DNA from: Micromonospora sp. NBC_00421
GTDB taxonomy: Bacteria > Actinomycetota > Actinomycetes > Mycobacteriales > Micromonosporaceae
Assembly: GCF_036017915.1 (NCBI RefSeq)
Contig: NZ_CP107929.1
Span: 682,001 to 746,000 of the forward strand
Reading direction: 5' to 3'
DNA length: 64,000 nt
Numbering within the stretch: the first letter of the stretch is position 1; every line of letters begins with the position of its first letter. Below the pieces are notes generated by a model. The model was not told the origin of the DNA, did no database searches, and worked only from the letters and a program-made list of their open reading frames with translations. This document shows positions 1-6,667 of this stretch, piece by piece. Both the position numbers and the translations under genes were made by a program.

Positions 1-1409
1 ATCGTCTTGGTCGGGCTGTTGCTGGTGGCCTGCGGATCCCGGTAGGAGCGCACATCCAACTGGATAAGCCGAACCCTGCCGACCACCCACGTGAAGTACA
101 TGCCCCGGCCGTTGGTGGCGGGCAGCGGGTAGGTGGGAAACAGGCGACGCCACTGTGCGGCCACCAGATCACCGGCCGCCGCAGTCCGGTCGGACGTGTC
201 GCCACCCCAGTCGTGGTTGTCGACCTCATACGCGAGGGGGATCTTCGCCACCGTCGGGGCCATGCTCGCCGACCCCAACGACGTCATGTACTGGGCGAGT
301 AGCTGCGCGGCAGTGGTGGTGCCGTCCGGGTCCAGGTAGTGCATGTCGCCCCCGTGGGAGCCGAACAACGCCCGCCCGTACGGGCCGTTGCGGGCGAGGA
401 TCGCCGCGAACGTGGAATCGGTGGGGGCGTTGAACTGGCACGACGAAAACCACAGGGAGAACGACGCCTGCGATCCGGCGGCGGGGAACGTCTTGACCTC
501 ACCCCGACCGCCGGTCAGCAGCAGACCGTCGGCTTCCACCCCGAAGTAGTAGGCGGTGTTCGCGGTCAAACCGGTTACCGGGAGTTGCACGATACCGTCG
601 GCGTCGGGGGCCACCGTGCTGCCGTACACGGGTGAGGTGAGACCAGAGTTGGTGGACACCACCAGCCGCGCCGACGCCGTGTTAGCCAGCCGGTAGGCGC
701 CGGTGAACCCGGTGGGGCCGACCGCACCCGACCACGGGCCGACCTGTACTGCCGCCGCCGACGGGATGGCCGGGTAGCCGGAAGTAGACCAGTCAACGTC
801 ATCGACGACGACGGTGTAGCTGTTGACGCCGGAGCGGACCGCCCCCACCTGCAACTTGCACAGCCCAGCAGCGCCGCTGGTGTTCTGGTTCGCGGCGCTG
901 GCCAGCGTCTCGGCGATGTTGCCGGCGGCATCCCAAATCCGCATCTCCATCTGCCCCACGGACGTGGAGAAGACGAGCACAGCCACACCGGCATCCGCCC
1001 ACGTGTTCGCGGTGAGCGTCAGGGTGGAGGTGGCGAGCACCGTCCCGGCCGCGTTACGGAGTTGCAGTTTGCCGCTGTCGATCAGCCGGACCTCGGCCCG
1101 GAACGAGCCGGTGGAGTCGGCGACCAGGATGATGCGCATCCCGGTGGAGTCCGGGGGGAGCACTGGCACACGGAACCGCAACCGTCCGAACACCTGGCCG
1201 GTCGAGTTGACGTTGACGCTGGTGGTGCGCTCGGCATAGCAGATCCCCCCGGCGGTGCCGGTGGTCAACTGCATGCACTGGCTGCCTCGGTAGGGCAGGG
1301 TGTTGATGATGGTCGCGCCACCACCGGCCGGGCTGGCAATGAAGTCGAACCCGGCGGTGGCTGCGCTGGCCGCGCCAAGGGTTAGACCCTCGAAGGTGGA
1401 GACAGCCAC
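1..1409 (-). CDS. Tail protein with PhoD-like metallophosphatase domain (partial)
   Basis: This frame is open from a GTG start at 1409 (MAVSTFEGLTLG) to the window edge, about 469 codons, so the C-terminus is missing. The first ~210 residues look like a concanavalin/LamG-type beta sandwich. A fibronectin-III-like stretch follows, then a PhoD-family phosphoesterase core: FSSCQF, GGDMHYLD and EVDNHDWGG supply likely metal ligands, and GRVRLIQLDVRSYRD is a conserved PhoD-type strand. A G-rich Shine-Dalgarno precedes the start. Its place at the end of the visible structural cluster suggests a tail or receptor-binding protein. Bacillus PhoD cleaves wall teichoic acid, so a role in degrading a cell-surface phosphodiester polymer is an inference. 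Confidence 0.75.
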   Translation of the reverse strand, partial: MAVSTFEGLTLGAASAATAGFDFIASPAGGGATIINTLPYRGSQCMQLTTGTAGGICYAERTTSVNVNSTGQVFGRLRFRVPVLPPDSTGMRIILVADSTGSFRAEVRLIDSGKLQLRNAAGTVLATSTLTLTANTWADAGVAVLVFSTSVGQMEMRIWDAAGNIAETLASAANQNTSGAAGLCKLQVGAVRSGVNSYTVVVDDVDWSTSGYPAIPSAAAVQVGPWSGAVGPTGFTGAYRLANTASARLVVSTNSGLTSPVYGSTVAPDADGIVQLPVTGLTANTAYYFGVEADGLLLTGGRGEVKTFPAAGSQASFSLWFSSCQFNAPTDSTFAAILARNGPYGRALFGSHGGDMHYLDPDGTTTAAQLLAQYMTSLGSASMAPTVAKIPLAYEVDNHDWGGDTSDRTAAAGDLVAAQWRRLFPTYPLPATNGRGMYFTWVVGRVRLIQLDVRSYRDPQATSNSPTKT

Positions 1410-1440
1410 GGCACCCCCCGGCGGGCTGGTAGGCGGGCGG

Positions 1441-1827
1441 TCAGGTCAAGGCGACGATGACCGACCCGATGGCGAACTGGACGCTGTCGCCGGCCTGCAC
1501 GGTTTTCGACGCCGACAGGGCACCCCACCAGCAGCGGCGCGGCGAACCAGACGAGTCGAACACCTCCAACCCGACCACCGTGGTTGCCGGCATGCCTGCG
1601 AAGGTGATGAGCGCCGTGTTGGAAGCGGACCCACCCGAGGCAGCACCGAACACCACGGTCTGCCGGGCGTACGAACCACCCGTCACCTCCGTGCCGGCAG
1701 CCGACGCCGACCCGTTGGCGGTCACCAGCGCCAACTTCATCGGACCGGTCGGGGCGGCGAACGCGGCGGCACCCAGTGACGCGTCAAGCAGCCGGTTCGC
1801 CTCAGCCTGCGTCAGGTTGTTGGCCAT
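1441..1827 (-). CDS. Putative phage structural (tail) protein
   Basis: This is a 128-residue protein beginning MANNLTQAEANRLLDASLG. It is rich in Ala, Gly, Ser, Thr and Val with alternating hydrophobic patterns, as in small beta-rich tail proteins. The N-terminal wording (TQAEANRLLDASLG, followed later by KLALVTANG) resembles short actinophage structural proteins of unknown function. An AGGAAGG ribosome site lies about 7 bases before ATG. It sits between the head/tail connector gene and the PhoD-type tail protein, which supports a virion role. No catalytic motif is visible. Confidence 0.72.
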   Translation of the reverse strand: MANNLTQAEANRLLDASLGAAAFAAPTGPMKLALVTANGSASAAGTEVTGGSYARQTVVFGAASGGSASNTALITFAGMPATTVVGLEVFDSSGSPRRCWWGALSASKTVQAGDSVQFAIGSVIVALT

Positions 1828-1850
1828 GCGGAGCCTTCCTGCTCAGCCCA

Positions 1851-1890
1851 ACCCGACGCCACCCACCCCCGTGGGCAGGTGGCGTCGGGT
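1851..1890. repeat. 13-bp perfect inverted repeat between late genes
   Basis: Arms ACCCGACGCCACC (1851-1863) and its exact complement (1878-1890) flank a 14-nt loop. It fills the 70-bp gap downstream of the gene ending at 1898 and upstream of the start at 1827. There is no T-tract on the minus strand, so it is more likely an mRNA-processing, attenuation or stability hairpin than a strong intrinsic terminator. Confidence 0.7.
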
Positions 1891-1897
1891 GCGGGGG

Positions 1898-2413
1898 TCA
1901 CTGCTGGCGGGACTTCGCCAGGTCGATCAGCGCCTGCTTGTCCTGGCCGGCGAGGTCGTCGTAGCTGCCGCCCTGCGCGACGTGGTACTCCACCCACACG
2001 TCCTGACCGTGGGACGACTTCGGCGGCGAACCGTCGGTCGGGAGCTTCCCCCGCGCCGCAGCGCGCTTCGTCGCCAGCGCCTCACCGGCGTCCTCCGTGG
2101 AGGTCCGCTCCGGCAGCCGCGACTCGGCCTGCTCGCCGGTCGTCGCATTCGCCGCATCGAACTGCTCACCAGGATCGCCGTCCGCGCCCACCCGCTCGGT
2201 GTCGGCGACCACCGCCCCCGCCGAGTCGACGCCCACATCCTGCGAACCGCCGACCTTCTCGATCAGCCCCACCGACAGGTTGTGCTCGATCTGCCCCGGC
2301 TTCGCGTCCGCCGGGACAGTCTGACCCCGGTAGAACATGACCCGCTGGTGGCCGGCGTCGGTGACCGTGTCGAACTGGGCGCAGTGCCCCGTCACCACAT
2401 ACGTGTCTGCCAT
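1898..2413 (-). CDS. Hypothetical head/tail-region protein
   Basis: The protein has 171 residues. The ATG at 2413 (MADTYVVTGHCAQFDTVTD) is chosen because GAGGAG lies about 7 bases upstream and the start follows the capsid gene stop (2424) closely. The N-terminal ~75 residues form a compact domain (VFYRGQTVPAD-like, then a VGLIEKVG turn). The rest is acidic and low-complexity, ending in a segment (DDLAGQDKQALIDLAKS) that resembles a Rho-N or SAP-type helical motif. Position directly after the major capsid gene fits a head-completion or connector protein. Function is not recognised. Confidence 0.75.
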   Translation of the reverse strand: MADTYVVTGHCAQFDTVTDAGHQRVMFYRGQTVPADAKPGQIEHNLSVGLIEKVGGSQDVGVDSAGAVVADTERVGADGDPGEQFDAANATTGEQAESRLPERTSTEDAGEALATKRAAARGKLPTDGSPPKSSHGQDVWVEYHVAQGGSYDDLAGQDKQALIDLAKSRQQ

Positions 2414-2423
2414 GACTGTCTCC

Positions 2424-3356
2424 TCAGCTGCCAGTGCCGGTGATACGGATGCCGGCACCCGGCTCGGTGACGATCGGAACGGTCAGGCGACGCGCCCACA
2501 GATCCCAGCCGTCACGCTCCGGCCGGCGCATCGTCTGCACCTGGATGTTGTAGGCACCGGTCGCGTAGCCCGGGTCCTGGTTGACCTCGTCGGCCATGCC
2601 GCCGAGCTGCTTCGAATCGATGACCCACACGTCGTTCGACGGCAGGTTCGCGGCGCTGGTGTAGACGACCTTGAACTTGCCGACCCGGTCGATGTCACCG
2701 CCGTAGATCGGGTTGTCGGTGGCTTCCCGACGCCGCAGGTTCGCGATGATCGGGTCAGACATGAGCAGCGCGTACTTGCTGGTGGACATGAGCAGCAGGT
2801 CCGGGTTGTAGCCCATGTTCAGGTCGGTGATCTTCGCCGCCGCGACCTCGACGTCACGGAAGATCGACGCCGAGGCGTTGTCCCACGTGGCGGTCGCGGC
2901 CTGGGTGGCGGTGATCGCCGACGACACTGCCGCCGTCGACAGTCCCTCGATCTTGTTGGCGACGGTGTTGACGGCCTTCGTCAGCTGCCGGTCCACCTCG
3001 TCACCGGCGTACACGGATCGCTTGATCCGTTCGTCGCTGATGAAGAACGCCTCACCCCACTTGGTGACCGCAGCCAGTGCGGCGACACCCTGCGCGGGGG
3101 TGTCACGCGGGTACTCGGAGCCGGGGGCGACGGCCTTCACCGGCCGGGTGTTCAGGAACGGCTCCGACACCTCGTACATGACGGCCCCACCGGACGAGCG
3201 GAACCGCTGGGTGAGGATCTGGTCGGAGATGAACCGCAGGTCGGTGAGGTCCCGCAGCCGCCGGCCGATGAGGGTCGGGGACTGGAGGAACCGGGAGATG
3301 GTGACGAGTTCACCGGAGATGGTGGGGGCGGCCGGCGGGTAGCTCGGTCCGGGCAT
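2424..3356 (-). CDS. Major capsid protein (HK97 fold)
   Basis: The 310-residue product has the expected size and layout of an HK97-fold major capsid protein. An N-terminal arm is followed by an E-loop/spine region (ILTQRFRSSGGAVMYEVSE) and a P-domain helix (DEVDRQLTKAVNTVANKIEG). The A-domain includes YNPDLLLMSTSKYALL and the C-terminal strands WDLWARRLTVPIVTEPG. It lies downstream of the decoration protein and protease/scaffold genes, the usual head-gene order. A GAAGGGA ribosome site precedes the ATG. Assembly would form the icosahedral shell around packaged DNA. The family assignment rests on sequence pattern and context. Confidence 0.88.
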   Translation of the reverse strand: MPGPSYPPAAPTISGELVTISRFLQSPTLIGRRLRDLTDLRFISDQILTQRFRSSGGAVMYEVSEPFLNTRPVKAVAPGSEYPRDTPAQGVAALAAVTKWGEAFFISDERIKRSVYAGDEVDRQLTKAVNTVANKIEGLSTAAVSSAITATQAATATWDNASASIFRDVEVAAAKITDLNMGYNPDLLLMSTSKYALLMSDPIIANLRRREATDNPIYGGDIDRVGKFKVVYTSAANLPSNDVWVIDSKQLGGMADEVNQDPGYATGAYNIQVQTMRRPERDGWDLWARRLTVPIVTEPGAGIRITGTGS

Positions 3357-3379
3357 GGGGGGTGTGTCCCTTCTGGGGG

Positions 3380-3482
3380 TGCCCGGTTTCCGGGCATGCA
3401 GTTCAGGCCCGCCACCGGGGGGTGGTCGGGCCTGCGAAGTTCGAGCGGGTTGGGTGACACCCGCCCAGCGGGGGCGGGTGTC
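3380..3482. repeat. Three consecutive hairpins upstream of the capsid gene
   Basis: The gap between decoration and capsid genes contains three separate inverted repeats. Hairpin 1 has TGCCCGG/CCGGGCA arms with a TTT loop (3380-3396). Hairpin 2 has a 13-bp stem with one bulge and a GGGG loop (3404-3434). Hairpin 3 has an 11-bp perfect stem, GACACCCGCCC and its complement (3456-3482). All would form in the minus-strand mRNA between two abundantly needed virion proteins. They could set stoichiometry by attenuation or protect processed 5' ends; no T-tract follows. Confidence 0.75.
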
Positions 3483-3495
3483 TACCGGTGGAGGG

Positions 3496-3855
3496 TCAGA
3501 TTTCCATCCACGTCACGGACGCACCGTCCGCAGCGGTGGTCAGCGCCACGCCGATGTTGGTGACCCCGGCCGTCGCCGATGCGACCGTGCCGGCGGCACC
3601 AGCGTCAACGCGGGCAGCGGCGGTGATCGCACCCGACGCGGTGGAGATGTGAGTGATGCCCCGAGCGAACACCGTGACCGAGCCGTTGGTGGCAGCATCG
3701 AAGGCTGCCACCCCGACGACCGCCGGGCTTGCGGCACCGGCGGGGGCGACGGTGCCGGAGCCGGAGACGGCAACGACCTGCCCACCGGTGATCGTCGCGG
3801 ACGCTTGGAGGGTGATCTCGTGACCGGGAACGTAATCCGGGGTGTAGTCGCCCAT
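3496..3855 (-). CDS. Capsid decoration protein (DUF2190-like)
   Basis: This is a 119-residue, Ala/Gly/Thr/Val-rich protein with short beta repeats (ASATITGGQVVAVSGSG, VVGVAAFDA, GSVTVFARGITHI). The pattern is typical of the DUF2190 family of phage capsid cement/decoration proteins. It starts 3 bp from the stop of the protease/scaffold gene, and AAGGAGG inside that gene's last codons serves as its ribosome site. Position immediately before the major capsid gene supports a role in stabilising the mature shell. Confidence 0.8.
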   Translation of the reverse strand: MGDYTPDYVPGHEITLQASATITGGQVVAVSGSGTVAPAGAASPAVVGVAAFDAATNGSVTVFARGITHISTASGAITAAARVDAGAAGTVASATAGVTNIGVALTTAADGASVTWMEI

Positions 3856-3857
3856 GG

Positions 3858-6131
3858 TTACGCCTCCTTGCTGAACGGGGTGGAGAACAGGCCGGCGATG
3901 TCGTCGGGCACGTCCACGGGGTTGGTGGTGTCGTCGCCGCCGGTGTAGCCGGACGCGGCCACCGGAACAGCGGTGTTGGGGGCGATCGACGCCAGGATCT
4001 CCGTGATGACCTCGGGGGCCCGGTCGTAGCGGGCCTCCCAGCCCTCACGGTCGGCCGGCTTCAGCTTCCCGGCCGCGACGGCACCGTCGAACAGGTTCTT
4101 CTTGGTGTCGGCGGCAGCGGAGGCGTTGATGCGGGCCAGCTCACCGGACAGGCGGGCGATCTCGGCCTTCATCTCGTCGTCGCGGGCCGCCGACGCGGCG
4201 ACCTGCTCCGGGTTGGGCTGCTCGTCGGCCTTCGTCTTGAGGGCGTCGAGCGCCGCCAGGATGGCGGTGTCGTCGGCGTCCTCGGTGAGGCCGAGCCGCG
4301 AGCGCACGTCGGTGCTCAGAGTGGACACAGGGTCCTCTCCCTTCGGGTCGGTGGATGGTGCGGTTTCCGGCTCGGCGGCCGGGGGTTCGGGGGCCGGTGC
4401 AGCGGCCGGTTCCGGGGGCGGTACCGGGTTCGGTTCACCGGCGGTCACCTCCGGGGTGTTGTCTCGCCCGGCGGGCAGGCTGTGCAGCGGCGTTACCGGC
4501 GGCGGGGCGGGGCGGGACTCGTCCCGGGACGCGTACACCGCCACCGACGCGGCGACCTGCTCTGCCGGCACGTAGTCGAGGGCCACCTTGCGGGGCTCCC
4601 CGAACGTCACCGTGTCCCCGTCGACCGTGACGGGCACTGCGAGGGTGGTCCGGTCGGTGTCGTCCATAACGATCACGTCGGAGGCGCGCACCTGCACGAT
4701 GTACTGCTGCACGGGTGCGGTTGCGTTCCAGGCGGCCTTGATCCGGTCCGCCGCGTCGGGCTGCGGGTTGGGCATGTCGGCTCCTTGTCCGGCGGAGGCG
4801 GTCTTCTTCTGGTTCGGCATGTGACCGAACACGTCGCGGTACCAAGCGGAGGTGACCCGCTTCGCCTTGACCGGGTCCATGAACTTCTTGAGGTAGGAGA
4901 AGAGGGCTCGCCACGGGTGCGGCTTGTCGCGCCACTTGGCCAGCCCTTCCGGGTCTTTCGTCCAGTACCGCTTGAGCCGGTTCTCGTCGCTGCCGTCTGC
5001 CGCCGCCACCATGCCGTCGTCGCGGGCGAAGGGGATGGAGTCGTACTGGTAGCTGTCATCGGTCGACGTGAGGGGAATGTCGGTGCGGTCACCGCCGAAC
5101 ACCACCCGCACCCGGTCGAATCGGATCGGCCCCACCCGGTCGGTAAGGGCTGCCAGCTTGGTGAGGTCATCGGTGTAGGCGAGCGTCAGATGCGCCACCC
5201 ACGGCTCGTGCTGCGCCGGTAGTTCCAGCAGGGTCTCGGCCTGCACATCACGGACGGTGGTCCGACACAGGTACTGCGCGTCGGCGACATATTCACCCGA
5301 CACGCCCAGGACAACGCAGGTGTCCCGGTCGGCGCGGCCAGGGTTGAACACGCTCAACGCGAACCCGTCCGCGTCCACCGGAGGGAAACCGGTGGTGGCG
5401 CGGCTGATGGCGTCGACCAGCCGGTTGCGTGCCTTGTCGGGAATCTGGGATGCCTCACCCAGGTACATGAGGGTGACGTGCAGTTCGTCGGCTGCTTCGC
5501 CGCCGTCAACGGCCAGCCGCGCGGCGTCGGCTTCGGTGGGAATGAGCGCCACCATCGCGCCCGTGTGCTGCGCGGGTTCGGCGGCGGTGATCCGGATGGA
5601 GATACGCACCTCCCCTTCCGGCGCGTCAGCGGAGGCGGCCAGCCCGTACAGGGCGCGCACGTCGGCGAGGGATTGCAGGCTGGTGAGGGTGCCGACACCG
5701 GGTCGGGTCACCCCGAGTAGGGCGACACCGTCCAGCACGAATGGGTGGGTGTGCCCGAGCTGGCAGCGCCGGTTGTACGCGCCCTCCACGGACCGGTCCG
5801 GGTAGGCGGACGCCATCACCTGATCCAGCCAGGCAGGCACCCCAACGTAGTCGCCGATGAGGGTGTGACCGCCGTCGACCAGACGCAGGTTCTCCACCCA
5901 GCCGATCGCAGGCTCACCGTCCCCGCCGTCGGTGGAGGCGCGGGGGGTGAACCGGCTGTCGGTGTGCCCGATCCACAGCACAGGCCGGCGGATCGCCGGG
6001 CACTGCTGGGCGGCAACAGCGGCGGCCAGGTCGGCGGGGGAGGCATCCCACCGCCCGGATGACAGCGCCCACGATCCAGCGCGCACCAGTTCCACACCGT
6101 CGCGGCGCACCAGTTTCACGGTGTCGGACAT
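3858..6131 (-). CDS. Capsid maturation protease/scaffold with 2H-phosphoesterase domain
   Basis: The protein has 757 residues. The ATG at 6131 (MSDTVKLVRRDG) is chosen because GGAGGG lies 7 bases upstream; the open frame extends further, but that part is an Arg/Pro-rich shadow. Residues ~1-160 resemble phage prohead protease regions (VLWIGHTDSRFTP, PDRSVEGAY). Residues ~193-350 carry two HxT motifs about 95 residues apart (H218-V-T220, H314-L-T316), the signature of the 2H/2'-5' RNA ligase-like phosphoesterases. Residues ~386-440 match a helical element common in actinophage head proteins (LKRYWTKDPEGLAKW). A Pro-rich linker leads to a charged, coiled C-terminal scaffold like Mu gpI. It precedes decoration and capsid genes. 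The role of the 2H domain is unknown. Confidence 0.83.
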   Translation of the reverse strand: MSDTVKLVRRDGVELVRAGSWALSSGRWDASPADLAAAVAAQQCPAIRRPVLWIGHTDSRFTPRASTDGGDGEPAIGWVENLRLVDGGHTLIGDYVGVPAWLDQVMASAYPDRSVEGAYNRRCQLGHTHPFVLDGVALLGVTRPGVGTLTSLQSLADVRALYGLAASADAPEGEVRISIRITAAEPAQHTGAMVALIPTEADAARLAVDGGEAADELHVTLMYLGEASQIPDKARNRLVDAISRATTGFPPVDADGFALSVFNPGRADRDTCVVLGVSGEYVADAQYLCRTTVRDVQAETLLELPAQHEPWVAHLTLAYTDDLTKLAALTDRVGPIRFDRVRVVFGGDRTDIPLTSTDDSYQYDSIPFARDDGMVAAADGSDENRLKRYWTKDPEGLAKWRDKPHPWRALFSYLKKFMDPVKAKRVTSAWYRDVFGHMPNQKKTASAGQGADMPNPQPDAADRIKAAWNATAPVQQYIVQVRASDVIVMDDTDRTTLAVPVTVDGDTVTFGEPRKVALDYVPAEQVAASVAVYASRDESRPAPPPVTPLHSLPAGRDNTPEVTAGEPNPVPPPEPAAAPAPEPPAAEPETAPSTDPKGEDPVSTLSTDVRSRLGLTEDADDTAILAALDALKTKADEQPNPEQVAASAARDDEMKAEIARLSGELARINASAAADTKKNLFDGAVAAGKLKPADREGWEARYDRAPEVITEILASIAPNTAVPVAASGYTGGDDTTNPVDVPDDIAGLFSTPFSKEA

Positions 6132-6163
6132 CAGCCCTCCCGCCTGCTGGTCGGTAAGTGCAG

Positions 6164-6400
6164 TCAGGAGCGCCACGCCCCGCGCTCGCGGAGGATGGCG
6201 CGGGCCTGCGGTGCCCAGTCCTGCGGGCGCGTGGCGATTGGCGAGTTGAGCGCAGGCCGGCGGAACAGGCTGAGGTCCAACGGCGCGGGCTGTCGGATGG
6301 TGGGTAGCGGCGGAAGGCATCCGCTGCACGATCCGAGGCAGGCCGGGTAGTGCAGGCTGTTGCCGTACTGCTGCGGTTCCATGTCGATGGGGTCGTCCAT
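6164..6400 (-). CDS. Small phage protein of unknown function
   Basis: A 78-residue product starts at the ATG overlapping the upstream stop as TGATG (6400). The N-terminus holds a Cys cluster (YPACLGSCSGC) that could bind a metal, followed by a Pro-rich stretch and a basic C-terminus (ARAILRERGAWRS). The gene lies in the head cluster between portal and protease genes, where small accessory genes are common. Nothing identifies its role. Confidence 0.62.
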   Translation of the reverse strand: MDDPIDMEPQQYGNSLHYPACLGSCSGCLPPLPTIRQPAPLDLSLFRRPALNSPIATRPQDWAPQARAILRERGAWRS

Positions 6401-6648
6401 CAGACCCGCTCCGGCCAGTGCCAGGAACCGCCAGCCTGCTCGTTTTCCTGGTTGTGGCAGCCACCAGCGGCCAGCGAGTGGAAGAACATGCCGGTCGGGT
6501 TCAGGACGCACAGGCCGACGATGTTGTTCTCCCCGACCTCGGTGACGATGGCGGACCGGCACTCCGAGGTGAACGCCTGGCTGCCGTCGCTGCGCGGCGG
6601 GGTGCCGTGGCTGACGTAGTGCACGATGCGGCCAACGGTCGGCTTCAT
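6400..6648 (-). CDS. Conserved small actinophage protein (VHYVSHGTP/WHWP type)
   Basis: This 82-residue protein begins MKPTVGRIVHYVSHGTP and contains AIVTEV, VGLCVLNPTGMFF and a GGSWHWPE ending. The pattern recurs in many actinobacteriophage genomes, where it is annotated as a protein of unknown function. It looks like a small beta-barrel domain. It is translationally coupled (TGATG) to the next gene. AAGGA lies about 10 bases before the start. Confidence 0.78.
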   Translation of the reverse strand: MKPTVGRIVHYVSHGTPPRSDGSQAFTSECRSAIVTEVGENNIVGLCVLNPTGMFFHSLAAGGCHNQENEQAGGSWHWPERV

Positions 6649-6667
6649 TCCGCCACCGTCCTTTCAG

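Noticed and set aside
6132..6464. N-terminal extension of the capsid protease frame
   Set aside because: The extra 111 codons are Arg/Pro/His-rich and overlap the small gene at 6164. A strong Shine-Dalgarno supports the start at 6131.
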